This document shows positions 37,522 to 45,971 of a stretch of 64,000 bases of DNA, piece after piece. This DNA comes from Candidatus Nitrospira neomarina. GTDB lineage: Bacteria > Nitrospirota > Nitrospiria > Nitrospirales > UBA8639. Positions within the stretch are counted from its first letter, which is position 1, and the number at the start of each line of letters is the position of its first letter. The translations under genes and the position numbers were made by a program. Below the pieces are notes generated by a model. That model saw only the letters and a program-made list of their open reading frames with translations, was not told the DNA's origin and made no database searches. The DNA lies in NCBI RefSeq assembly GCF_032051675.1, contig NZ_CP116968.1, forward strand, positions 1,798,001-1,862,000. The letters are read 5' to 3'.

Positions 37522-37602
37522 ATGGACTGGACAACATTATGGATAATCGAAACGGTATTAGCGTTTTTGGGAGTTTTCTCCCTTCACTGGTTCCGGGGTT
37601 AG
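37522..37602 (+). CDS. 26-residue single-helix peptide
   Basis: ATG 37522 with AATAAGGAGGAC 9 bases upstream, a much better Shine-Dalgarno than most in the window. It encodes a 26-residue peptide that begins MDWTTLWIIE, continues as a hydrophobic helix and ends HWFRG. In size and pattern (Trp at the N-terminus, one membrane helix, basic end) it resembles small oxidase accessory peptides such as CydX, but no oxidase gene is near, so the family is not assigned. Confidence 0.5.
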   Translation: MDWTTLWIIETVLAFLGVFSLHWFRG

Positions 37603-37669
37603 CCAAACACATCTCTCAATTTAGAGGGGTGATCATTAAGACCAATTATTGAGAAAGGATTTGTAGGCG

Positions 37670-37870
37670 ATGCTGAATCAAGCACTCTCCTGGTGTCCAG
37701 TAGAAGCAGTTAATTGGGGGAAGCTTTCCCCCACCTATCCTTTTCGATTCAATGGGCCAGGATACCTTTACTGTATGTGGTGTGCACATTACATTCGATT
37801 GGTTGCGGTCTCGAAAGAAGGGGCTAAGTGTTCAGACTGCCACCGTGACTTGGCTGTTGCCCTTAGTTAA
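37670..37870 (+). CDS. Small zinc-ribbon-like protein
   Basis: 66 residues; GAGAAAGGA lies 10-18 bases upstream of ATG 37670. Two CxxC pairs, YCMWCAHY and KCSDCHRDL, spaced 18 residues apart, suggest one structural zinc. No family recognised. It lies 67 bases behind the 26-residue peptide and may share its transcript. Confidence 0.5.
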   Translation: MLNQALSWCPVEAVNWGKLSPTYPFRFNGPGYLYCMWCAHYIRLVAVSKEGAKCSDCHRDLAVALS

Positions 37871-38404
37871 TTCCGGCAGAACTTCAAGGTAGGATCTACA
37901 CCCTCAACCGTTCTTTTTTGTATCCAATGAAACAAATTACAGAAATTTAGAAAATCCGATTGGGAAGGATTCAGTCAAATGGCTTCTTGCTAAGAGAGAA
38001 AGCCCTCAAGGAGAATGGTTAATTAACGATAATGCGAAACACTGAAAAATTACATACCAGCTTACACCGGAAAAGAAACACGAAAACAATATAATCTGCA
38101 AATTTACGATACAAGGTGAATCATTCCCTCTGTCATGATCAAAACCTTCCACTAAACTTCATCCTCCCTGCAGATATCATCCTCGGTTTACTATCACATC
38201 TTGCATCTGTTGTGAAGATTTCCATGCGGATGCGTGACAGCCTAAACCCGGGACATACGATAAATACCCTACCTGAGGTAGCCCCAAGACGACATATTTC
38301 CTAAAACAAATGAAGAGTTTGCTTTTTGTTGATCCTCGGGGCCTGGATTAGAGGATCATAGACCTTGGTCATTCGGATGGCTGAAGGAAGAAGCAAAGAA
38401 CATT
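37871..38404. other. Intergenic, no feature seen
   Basis: 530 AT-rich bases. A 62-codon open frame at 38116-38304 has no ribosome binding site or family feature. The 3' end of the STAS 3 transcript must fall in here; no clear hairpin found. Confidence 0.4.
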
Positions 38405-38749
38405 CTAACTGTAGATTTTCTGTCGCACCGCCTCGTGCTCGGAGGCATAGACAGGAATGCAGTCGGGAAGGTGGCAGCCTTCCAGTGCGGCTCGGACGTT
38501 AGGAGAAGGCCCCACGATACTTAGCCCAATGCGTTCGGGTTGTAGTTTATGGTACCAGAGATATAAGAGCCCGAGACCCACTGAGTCAATTCCGGTGATG
38601 CCCATGAAATCCAGGATGATGTGTTGACATCTCATGCCTTTGGTGCCGAGTATCAGGTCCCCGATACCAATTGTTGATTGTCGATCAAACCGTCCCGTGA
38701 AGATGATAACGGTGGATTGGTGATTCATTTTTTCGCAGACTTGGAGCAT
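38405..38749 (-). CDS. STAS-domain protein 3
   Basis: 114 residues. VIIFTGRFDRQST, QHIILDFMGITGIDSVGLGLLYLWYHKL and LSIVGPSPNVRAALEG align throughout with STAS 2, including Ser in IDSVGLG. The start at ATG 38749 has AAGAGG 9 bases upstream. It is 1.9 kb from STAS 2, with repeat C and two small ORFs between. Probably duplicated from the same ancestor as STAS 1 and 2. Confidence 0.85.
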   Translation of the reverse strand: MLQVCEKMNHQSTVIIFTGRFDRQSTIGIGDLILGTKGMRCQHIILDFMGITGIDSVGLGLLYLWYHKLQPERIGLSIVGPSPNVRAALEGCHLPDCIPVYASEHEAVRQKIYS

Positions 38750-39168
38750 CTAATTTACCTCTTAATTTGTAAAGCACCAAAATGGGAAGTTTTAATGCGT
38801 AGAACTGTATTCAATCTTTTCCGGATGGGCCTAACAATTACCCGTTAAGACTAGAGTTAGGTATCCGCGATCTTCTTGAACCACTTACACACAAAAGAGA
38901 AACGACTCATGGAATTGCAAAAAATGACGGGGGGAAAGGGGGTATTTCCTGGCGTGGGTAAATGAGAGTTTCTAGGAATTAGTGGGGTATGACAACCGGA
39001 ACAAAGCTCAAGCGCTCGAAAACTCTCACCACGCACCGACCGGGGGGGTAAGCGAAATAGCTCAATACTAAAAATGGTTTTATGATGGAGAAAATTGGCC
39101 CTGAGCGGATCAAGGGTCCAACGACTTTTCAAGCCTCAACCCTCTGATATTTCGGACCACAAATTTTA
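38750..39168. other. Intergenic region beside recombinase remnant
   Basis: About 420 bases. A 91-codon minus-strand frame (38857-39132) includes CSGCHTPLIP but has no ribosome binding site and no family; I do not call it. May be decayed mobile-element sequence. Confidence 0.35.
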
Positions 39169-39405
39169 ATGCTGGTATCCTTAGGCAGGGATATTCAATT
39201 CGATGCAGCGGAAAGGCATACAAGACTGCTTCTTCAGAATAATCGCATTCCAGGACCCCGGCTTCATGATTTCCGGTTAACGGCCATCACCATTAGGCAA
39301 CGTGGGTGGATAGATCATTTGACTCTCTTGCGCATCCCCGGACATGAGACCATGGCCAACCTTACCCGGTTCAACAGCTACCGCGCGCCTGACCTTCAAC
39401 TGTAG
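39169..39405 (+). pseudogene. Tyrosine recombinase C-terminal remnant
   Basis: Only about the last 50 codons are recognisable: LHDFRLTAITIRQRGWIDHL, IPGHETMANLTRFNSYRAPDL. These match the C-terminal catalytic boxes of phage-type integrases (HDFRHTAIT..., GH-x-T, and the RYN nucleophile box). The nucleophile Tyr is Phe here (TRFN) and the first His/Arg box has Leu for His (FRLT), so it is inactive. The frame ends 8 bases from the tRNA-Leu 3' end, the usual place for an integrase of an element inserted in a tRNA gene. Confidence 0.7.
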
Positions 39406-39412
39406 ATTCAAA

Positions 39413-39501
39413 TGGTGCCGGAGACCGGGGTCGAACCGGTACGAGCTGGTAAGCCCGAGGGATTTTAAGTCCCTTGCGTCTGCCTATTCCGCCACTCCGG
39501 C
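39413..39501 (-). tRNA. tRNA-Leu (anticodon UAA)
   Basis: Minus-strand cloverleaf with 5' GCCGGAG pairing with 3' CTCCGGC, discriminator A and encoded CCA. Anticodon stem AGGGA/TCCCT with loop CTTAAAA, anticodon TAA. A long variable arm (TCGGGCTTACCAGCTCG region) is typical of leucine tRNA, and the T-arm contains GGTTCGACCCC. It abuts an integrase remnant on its 3' side. Confidence 0.96.
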
Positions 39502-39642
39502 ATCGCAGAGATTGGCGACGAGACTCTACCACTCCTTAAAAACCGGTGCAAGATTTTCAGGCAGAAACATCGGTAGGGTATAACCTCATGCATCCCTCAG
39601 TTAATTCCTTTTTTCTTTTGGTTTGATGCCAGGCGTACAGGT

Positions 39643-39681
39643 CAAAAAACAAGAGGATGCGAATGTGTCGCATCCTCTTGT
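39643..39681 (-). terminator. Intrinsic terminator of the Pal-like gene
   Basis: Perfect 14-bp stem ACAAGAGGATGCGA / TCGCATCCTCTTGT (39649-39662, 39668-39681) with a 5-base loop. On the minus strand it is followed by six T. It lies 37 bases after the stop at 39718. Confidence 0.9.
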
Positions 39682-39717
39682 TCGAGGACCACTGAGGGTC
39701 CTATGAAAGTCAAATCC

Positions 39718-40794
39718 TTAATTGACTCGAACAACCATATGATTCCGCCGATTCTCCTGAAAACAATCTTCACTGTCGTTTTGACAAAACGGTCGCTCTT
39801 TGCCGTAGGAAACAATCTTTATCCGGTCCGGTTGCACACCCAGATTCACTAAATACTCCCGTGCTGCATCGGCCCGCTTTTGACCAAGCACCAGATTATA
39901 ATCCTGTGTCCCCCTTTGGTCACAGTGACCCTCAATCGTCAAGGCCTTTCCAGGATTCGCTTGTAACCATTGCGCTCCTTCTTCAAGATACTTGGCGGCG
40001 CTACTGGAAATATTCCAACTGTCGAAGGCAAAGTAAATATCCTGGACCTGCCCATGTTGGATCCCCACGGAACCACTAAAATTCGACTCAATTATCGAGC
40101 CATTCGTATCGGCTCTCCCTATTCCCACTGAAGCCCGCCCTGGGTGACTACGGCCATTGACAATGTTTGAGTCAGGATCGACATACTCCGGAGAAGGTCC
40201 GCCATGTTCCTTCTTATATGTTTCACCCCAGGTCGCAGGATTTACTCCTGCTTGAGAAGAGCCATCATTGAGAGCCGCGGACTTTGACGGATCACCATAA
40301 AAATCCCGGCTATTCTTGCCGTTTCCCAAATAGGCATTTGCCCAAGCTTCTGGATCAGGATTTTGACTGGACGCCATTCCATTTTCAAATCCAGACACAG
40401 ATCCATGTTTAGGACCAGATCCATTCACGCCAGGGTATTGGTGTCCATAGCTTGAACCACCTTGTCCCAATGTTCGTTCCGCTCCCCGAATGGTTTCTGG
40501 ATTCGAATTTGGATCTGCCCCATTGACTCTGTCTTGAGAATCGGACCCATTTGGATGCTGAGAAGCCTTGACTCCATTAACCCATCCACCGTTTTTTCCA
40601 CTCCCCTCAACTGATCCGTTGGCCTGACTCATCCTTCTATTGGGATCGAATGAATTTTCATCTTCACTTGAAGCCATCCCATCCCCTTCCGAGTTAGCCC
40701 CAGTTCGGACCGAATGGCTACTACATCCTGAAGCCATAAGGACCCCCAGCATGACAACGACTATTAAGTTGCTACGATTTGGACAAACCCACAT
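39718..40794 (-). CDS. Pal/OmpA-type lipoprotein with long Gly/Asn/Ser linker
   Basis: 358 residues from ATG 40794, with AGGAGG 5 bases upstream. The lipoprotein signal ends at VLMASGC. The C-terminal ~115 residues are an OmpA/Pal peptidoglycan-binding domain (IYFAFDSWNISSSAAKYL, LTIEGHCDQRGTQDYN, GQKRADAAREYLVNLGV). Between them, about 200 residues are rich in Gly, Asn, Ser and Asp, with no fold apparent; Pal of E. coli is only 173 residues in total. tolB or ybgF are not adjacent. It probably tethers the outer membrane to the wall, with the linker as an extended spacer. Confidence 0.85.
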   Translation of the reverse strand: MWVCPNRSNLIVVVMLGVLMASGCSSHSVRTGANSEGDGMASSEDENSFDPNRRMSQANGSVEGSGKNGGWVNGVKASQHPNGSDSQDRVNGADPNSNPETIRGAERTLGQGGSSYGHQYPGVNGSGPKHGSVSGFENGMASSQNPDPEAWANAYLGNGKNSRDFYGDPSKSAALNDGSSQAGVNPATWGETYKKEHGGPSPEYVDPDSNIVNGRSHPGRASVGIGRADTNGSIIESNFSGSVGIQHGQVQDIYFAFDSWNISSSAAKYLEEGAQWLQANPGKALTIEGHCDQRGTQDYNLVLGQKRADAAREYLVNLGVQPDRIKIVSYGKERPFCQNDSEDCFQENRRNHMVVRVN

Positions 40795-41183
40795 GAGATC
40801 CTCCTGGTGCAATGGTGACTGTTTGTATCATGAGGTAAAGGGGAAGATTAGTCCTTCATCCTCCTATACGGAATAATTTCTAAAAAAATCCGCTTAAATT
40901 TTGTTCATTCTTCTGCAATAGACACGTGCAATTCCTTATCGGTTGCTTTGCAGAAAAGTTAAGGATGCCCCATAACATATGAGATATGGCCCTATTGAGC
41001 ACTGTACCGGGAGCACCACCTATCAGTTCCACCTCACCAACATGTAAAAATGAGAACAACCCTTCCCTCGCTGTTTCTGAAGGAAGAATAAAAGGGTAAA
41101 TTCCCCGGTCCGGTTGAACCGGGGAATAGGGAAAGATATTTTATGGTTAAAGAAGAAAAAACGCTGGAATGAGAAATACGGGG
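40795..41183. other. Intergenic between Pal-like gene and epimerase
   Basis: About 390 bases, both flanking genes on the minus strand. Contains the hairpin at 41100-41127. The Pal promoter should lie at 40820-40950; the region is AT-rich but no clear motif stands out. Confidence 0.45.
41100..41127 (-). terminator. Hairpin after epimerase gene
   Basis: ATTCCCCGGT (41100-41109) pairs with ACCGGGGAAT (41118-41127). It lies about 57 bases past the epimerase stop. The following minus-strand sequence is only moderately T-rich, so termination efficiency is uncertain. Confidence 0.6.
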
Positions 41184-42206
41184 TCAGAGCTTTGAGGCTG
41201 GGTCCTGTAAAATCTCCGATTGATACCAGACCCAGAATTTACCGACTCCCTCCGGCACGGATGTTTGCGGATCATACCCCAATAGCCTGCGAGTCTTGGA
41301 GATATCGGCAAAAGTGTAGGCGATATCGGCATCTAACATAGGGGCGGGAACGAGCTGTGCCTGGCGTCCGGTCAATTGTTCAATGCCTTTGACAAAGTCA
41401 ACAAGAAGAACCGGCTCGCCTCGTCCAAGATTCAAAATTTCATACCCCATCGGATGGTCAACCGCCGCAACCAGGCCACTGACAATATCTTCGACATACG
41501 TCCAATCTCGATGCATGTTTCCATTGTTATAGAGGGGGACTTCACAGCCGGTGAATATGTTATCTAAGACTTTATAGGCCATCATATCGGGACGACCACG
41601 AGGGCCATACACGGTAAAAAATCGAAAAACGGTGCAATCCAGACCATACAAGTGGTGATAGGTATACCCTAGCAATTCACTTGCTCGTTTACTCGCCGCA
41701 TAGGGGGCAAGCGGTTTATCACACGAATCTTCCGGAACAAAGGGAATTATCTTTGTATTGCCATACACCGAAGATGTTGATGCAAACACAAACGTTGGGG
41801 AAGGCGAATTTTTGCCCTGTGAACCAATCCGCCCCACACACGCATCCAATAAGGCCATCGTTCCCATCACATTGACATCGTAATACAGCGCAGGATCATC
41901 AATAGACACGCGAACACCAGCCATCGCCGCTAAATGGATGACAGCGTCAAAATGATGATCAGAGAAAAGATGTGCAACCAACTCTCGATCACGAATATCT
42001 CCTTTGAGAAACTGAAACGTGCCAGGCCATTTGCCGGTTTTGGCATGTTCGGTTACCTCTCGAAGGTTTTTCTCTTTACGGACAGGATCATAGTAATCAT
42101 TGAGATTATCAAGACCAATTACTTGATCTCCACGTCTGACCAATGCTTCCACTGCATGGCTTCCAATAAATCCCGCAGCACCGGTTACCAATATCGTTTT
42201 ACCCAC
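41184..42206 (-). CDS. UDP-glucuronate 4-epimerase-like NAD-dependent epimerase
   Basis: 340 residues from GTG 42206, chosen because AAAGGA is 6 bases upstream; GTG 42212 is also in frame. Extended SDR: GAAGFIGSH (NAD), DNLNDYYDPVRKEKNL (typical of UDP-glucuronate epimerases such as CapI/LpsL), FASTSSVYG, YAASKRASE (Tyr-Lys pair), FTVYGPRGRPDM and RDWTYVEDIV. It converts UDP-GlcA to UDP-GalA for polysaccharide. No glycosyltransferase neighbours. Confidence 0.88.
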   Translation of the reverse strand: MGKTILVTGAAGFIGSHAVEALVRRGDQVIGLDNLNDYYDPVRKEKNLREVTEHAKTGKWPGTFQFLKGDIRDRELVAHLFSDHHFDAVIHLAAMAGVRVSIDDPALYYDVNVMGTMALLDACVGRIGSQGKNSPSPTFVFASTSSVYGNTKIIPFVPEDSCDKPLAPYAASKRASELLGYTYHHLYGLDCTVFRFFTVYGPRGRPDMMAYKVLDNIFTGCEVPLYNNGNMHRDWTYVEDIVSGLVAAVDHPMGYEILNLGRGEPVLLVDFVKGIEQLTGRQAQLVPAPMLDADIAYTFADISKTRRLLGYDPQTSVPEGVGKFWVWYQSEILQDPASKL

Positions 42207-42451
42207 GGACACTCCTTTATGTTTCTTAAAGGGTTCATATTTGGCACATCTCCTCGCTGACTTTCAAATTGATACACTTCTGCATTAATTTTTTTCGGCA
42301 ACTACCGTGTGCTGCTTGATAAGCAAGGGCAATCATAGGTCGACTATCTCTAACTCTTGATCACTTCATTGACCTGAATCAGACTTTCGTGAAAATGACG
42401 ACAGACTCCACATTCACTTGAGGGACCTTTACTCCATTGCTACAATGCGGA

Positions 42452-42757
42452 ATGCTTGATCTTATTGTGTGTGGGATCGTAAAAGATCCCGAAACCCTAG
42501 AAATCACCGACCTAGGAACCGGAAAAGATTTCGAAGCCGAAGTCGTGGTCTACAATTGTGATTGTCATACCTACCAACAAGTCGTCAGTCTTTTTTGCCA
42601 AGTGATTCCCGGGATGACCCCGAAAAAAGCCTTTGAATTAGCCTGGCAGATTGATCACCACGGAAGTGCAATTGTCTTTCAAGGTGACATAAAAAACGCT
42701 GATGTAATTGGAAAGCAGCTGGCAGCAGGTGGCTTGCGAGTTGAAGTCCGCTACTGA
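42452..42757 (+). CDS. clpS: ClpS-like Clp protease adaptor
   Basis: 101 residues from ATG 42452; an in-frame TTG at 42437 is possible and neither has a good ribosome binding site. EAEVVVYNCDCHTYQQVVSLF corresponds to the ClpS xVxLxNDDxxTxxxV segment, with Cys replacing the usual Asp pair (YNCDCHT). AFELAWQIDHHGSAIVFQG corresponds to the A..LM..VH..G.AVV segment, and the C-terminus ends near VEVRY. ClpS delivers N-degron substrates to ClpA. clpA is not next to it. The altered ND box may change N-degron recognition. Confidence 0.75.
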   Translation: MLDLIVCGIVKDPETLEITDLGTGKDFEAEVVVYNCDCHTYQQVVSLFCQVIPGMTPKKAFELAWQIDHHGSAIVFQGDIKNADVIGKQLAAGGLRVEVRY

Positions 42758-42796
42758 ATTCTGACACCACACGACAGAATCGTCTACTTCCCCAAG

Positions 42797-43279
42797 TTAT
42801 TTTTTCTTCACGCGGGCCGGTCTCGCAGACAAGGTAGATGTTTTTTTGGCTTTGGCGACTGGAACAGATTTTTTATTTTTACCAACTTTGGGAGCAGTTT
42901 GTACGGGCTTTCCGTCTGAGGGCTTTGACCCTTTGACCTTTCCAATTTTCTTGGGGGGCAATCCGGACTTCATTTTTGACTCTTGCACTGAATTGTGGGG
43001 TGAGGAGACAGGCGTCATGTCTGCTGGAGAAGCTCTAGAGTTTTTACCCAATTTCTTCACGCCTTTGCCCGTGCCTTTCCCTGATGACCCTGTTGGCGTG
43101 GGCAAGGGGAACGATGGGAGTTTCTTTTTTTTCAGGGCGTCACCTGAAAAAACACGAACTTGATACAATTCGAATAACGATTCAACCGCCTTTTGATCCC
43201 CTTTCCGTGCAAGCGTGAGAAGGCGACGGCGTTGATTCATTTCTTCTTCTTCCGTATGGGAAGTGACTCGCCGCTCCAT
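42797..43279 (-). CDS. Lysine-rich basic protein
   Basis: 160 residues from ATG 43279 with AAAGGAG 6 bases upstream. The first ~45 residues are helical and charged (EEEEMNQRRRLLTLARKGDQKAVESLFELYQ). The rest is low-complexity Lys/Pro/Ser/Gly with repeated GK and KK steps and a final RPARVKKK. The tail resembles histone H1-like or nucleic-acid-binding bacterial tails. No family recognised, role unknown. It converges on clpS. Confidence 0.6.
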   Translation of the reverse strand: MERRVTSHTEEEEMNQRRRLLTLARKGDQKAVESLFELYQVRVFSGDALKKKKLPSFPLPTPTGSSGKGTGKGVKKLGKNSRASPADMTPVSSPHNSVQESKMKSGLPPKKIGKVKGSKPSDGKPVQTAPKVGKNKKSVPVAKAKKTSTLSARPARVKKK

Positions 43280-43816
43280 GCTCAACTCCTTTCCTTATCG
43301 CTAAATCGAACTTCTGACATTCCACTGCAGACCGCATCTTACACTAAACCCCATGACATTGGCAATATTCCCTAATGAACATTTCTAGGCCTTAGGAAGT
43401 AAATTTTTAAAAGAAAATTCACATGAATTTTGTTCAATACCGACGTTTGGAAAAATCACCATCAAGAGGCCAAGATAAAAAATTAAACCGGACACAATAG
43501 CCTTTGATTTTTCGTGAATAAATATTTGTGGCCTTCTCACGTCGAATAAGGGGTGCCCATTATTCTGAGTTGTCCCTGATGTAAAAAACTTCAGACATGA
43601 TTCCCGTTCTCACCAGAGAATATTTGCAAATCGAATCGTTCCCCTAAAGACAAACCTTCAGACAACCTTCGCTTACCCCTTTCTATTCTGAACAAGAGCT
43701 GCTTGATTGACAGTCCAAAGAAACCACCGATATAGTGTTTTGACTTTCCCCATTGAATTTTCAAAGAAATTCCCATTTTGTGCTGCTTCGTTCATTCTTA
43801 TCCAAAGGCTATTCTG
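43280..43816. other. Divergent promoter region, AT-rich
   Basis: 540 bases between divergent starts. AT-rich; no ORF, repeat or clear operator seen. Confidence 0.4.
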
Positions 43817-44638
43817 ATGACCCAACGCACCACCCCCTATGACATTGAACAAATTGGATATACCCTTGTGCGATTCAATAGTACAGGAATATTTGAAACG
43901 CACAAAGACCACATGGTAGATCCCTATGCCGATACACGACCCCCTAAAGGTCCGCAGGTGGAGGGCATTCAATTCGCCCCACAAGAGGCTAACAAAATTT
44001 TACCGGCTATGGTCCTCCTGCATGACCGCTATGGACTCACCTCCCACATTCAGGAATTAGCGAAAGGTCTCTCCTGTCAAGGGTATGTCGTCTTAGTTCC
44101 CAATTTGTATGTGAGACAAGGTGGGATGGTGACGGCCAATGCTGAAGTGGCCGATGCCTTAATGGAGCGAGTCAATGAACAACAAGCCTTGCAGGATATC
44201 AACGCCAGCTTTGAATTTCTCAACGCCAACCTCACAGAAGATTCCTTATTGGAAAGAACCACCCGCAACGCCCATGCAGTGATCGGTTTTGGCATGGGGG
44301 GAACCCTGGCAATAAAAACTGCGGCGCATCGGCGTCGCCTCCAGGCCGCAGTGGCAATCTGTGGAACTCTGCCTACCGATCTTCAATTGGCTCAACGCTT
44401 GTATTGCCCTCTCTTACTCCAGACACCAGGACAAAGTGATCTCAATTCGGCAGAAGAACGTGACCAGTTTTGCCAAATGGCCAAAGAAGCTGGAAAAAAG
44501 ATCGAAGTTCGATCTTATCCTGAAGCCTCTGATGAATTCTGGCAAAGTAGCACTCCGAGCTACCGGGCATCAGATATGGAAGAAGCCTTGCAGACCTCAA
44601 TAGACTTCATCAATGCGATCATCAACAAAACGATATAA
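43817..44638 (+). CDS. Dienelactone-hydrolase-fold protein with altered active site
   Basis: 273 residues from ATG 43817 (AAAGG 8 bases upstream). The alpha/beta-hydrolase core of the DLH family is visible: PAMVLLHDRYGLTSHIQELAKGL, YVVLVPNLYVRQGG, HAVIGFGMGGTLAIKTA and CPLLLQTPGQSDLNSAEE. In DLH the nucleophile elbow is GxCxGG; here it reads GFGMGG, so the Cys is missing. The usual catalytic His near the end (GxxHGF) is replaced in YPEASDEFWQ. It is therefore unlikely to hydrolyse dienelactones and may be a binding protein or a divergent enzyme. Confidence 0.8.
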   Translation: MTQRTTPYDIEQIGYTLVRFNSTGIFETHKDHMVDPYADTRPPKGPQVEGIQFAPQEANKILPAMVLLHDRYGLTSHIQELAKGLSCQGYVVLVPNLYVRQGGMVTANAEVADALMERVNEQQALQDINASFEFLNANLTEDSLLERTTRNAHAVIGFGMGGTLAIKTAAHRRRLQAAVAICGTLPTDLQLAQRLYCPLLLQTPGQSDLNSAEERDQFCQMAKEAGKKIEVRSYPEASDEFWQSSTPSYRASDMEEALQTSIDFINAIINKTI

Positions 44639-44724
44639 GCTTCAATTTGATTTTCGAATACCATGGCCGACTCGTTTCATCAATTCTTTCCGACCGAGCA
44701 CTAACGATTACTTTGAGAAATCTC

Positions 44725-45888
44725 ATGGCTTGGCGGGGCAATCGAAATAGAGGGTTGATTCTCTGGCTTATTGGCGCCCACATTTATATTTTCAGTTCTC
44801 TTTCCCCTGCATTTGCCGATCAGGAATCAACCGGACTCCCCTGGTCCTTTCTTAAAGAACACCGTACACAAATTCTTCAGCTTGCCTCTGATGATGAAGC
44901 CCTAACCTTCTTTACATCCACAATCCACCGTGAGGCTAAAGGCTCTCGTATTAACAAGAAATCCCCATCAGCCCCTACGCAGTTGAACCTGCCAGCAGAG
45001 ATCATCGAGACCATTATTAGCTACTTAAAATCTCTGGCAGTCTCCAATCATGCGCAATTATTTCGAGAGATCCTTGTAAAGCCAACAACAGGCATCCCGC
45101 CACTTTCCGATGTGATCCCCGGCGAAGCGCACCTGCAATGGATCATGACCCACTCCACCCTTCAAGGCTTGAAACCCATAATTGATGGCTATAGACAAGT
45201 ATCAGCCTGGTCTCACATGACGACTTCCCAGCCAGACCCCCCTGACGAAGAGTTTGCTAAATTTGCTTCATATTACGACCAAACTTATCAGGAGTGGGAT
45301 GAAAGCCCACAATCCTGGACAAGCCTTTTTACACAGCACGGCCAAAAAGGTATCGAGAATCGATTACTCGAGTATTGGCAAACATCGAATCACCCGGCCA
45401 ATACGCACCAGCCCTTCCTTCCCATTCAAGATGCCTATACCCAACATTACATCGAAACCCGCCTTTTACCGATGTTTAGAATGAACCTACTCACCAAAAC
45501 CAGCGAATTGGAGGCCACGGCGTATGGGAAAGCCTGGGAGGGCTGGCAAAAAATTCAGCAGTGGCAACAACAGGAACAAACCAATTCTGCCAGCACTCGG
45601 CTCTGCGGAACCTGGCGATGGATAGTTCATAACCACCAAAACCATGGGGACCGCAAAATGACCGTCACCTTTTCGCCTCCTGACCAATCCTCACCCTCTC
45701 AAATTGCCCCATCCGCCATTGAGATTCACGGGGATACGGTCTATCTCAAATGGACATTTCCCCAAGGAGTTCAGGAGGATAGTTTGCTCCTCAGCAACAA
45801 TGACTCCCATCTTGAAGGCACTTTTAAAAACTCCCTCGGCCCTTATGGCAGTATTTCGGGTAAACGTTTGTCAACCTGCCAACCCTAG
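44725..45888 (+). CDS. Exported protein of unknown function
   Basis: 387 residues from ATG 44725; an in-frame TTG at 44647 would add 26 residues before an obvious signal peptide, so it is rejected. Signal peptide LILWLIGAHIYIFSSLSPAFA. The mature protein is hydrophilic and mostly helical up to residue ~290. The C-terminal ~100 residues (LCGTWRWIVHNHQNHGDRKMTV ... LEGTFKNSLGPYGSISGKRL) look like a small beta-barrel domain. No family recognised. Confidence 0.7.
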   Translation: MAWRGNRNRGLILWLIGAHIYIFSSLSPAFADQESTGLPWSFLKEHRTQILQLASDDEALTFFTSTIHREAKGSRINKKSPSAPTQLNLPAEIIETIISYLKSLAVSNHAQLFREILVKPTTGIPPLSDVIPGEAHLQWIMTHSTLQGLKPIIDGYRQVSAWSHMTTSQPDPPDEEFAKFASYYDQTYQEWDESPQSWTSLFTQHGQKGIENRLLEYWQTSNHPANTHQPFLPIQDAYTQHYIETRLLPMFRMNLLTKTSELEATAYGKAWEGWQKIQQWQQQEQTNSASTRLCGTWRWIVHNHQNHGDRKMTVTFSPPDQSSPSQIAPSAIEIHGDTVYLKWTFPQGVQEDSLLLSNNDSHLEGTFKNSLGPYGSISGKRLSTCQP

Positions 45889-45971
45889 ACTTTCTGCCCG
45901 GTCCGTTTGTTCTTTATCTCTCTTCCCCATTCTCCGAAAAGGTGTAAAATATCTTTAGGAGGAAAAAGAGG

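Noticed and set aside
38857-39132. 91-codon minus-strand frame with a CSGCH motif near the recombinase remnant
   Set aside because: No ribosome binding site, mixed low-quality sequence; a c-type heme-like CxxCH by chance is plausible.
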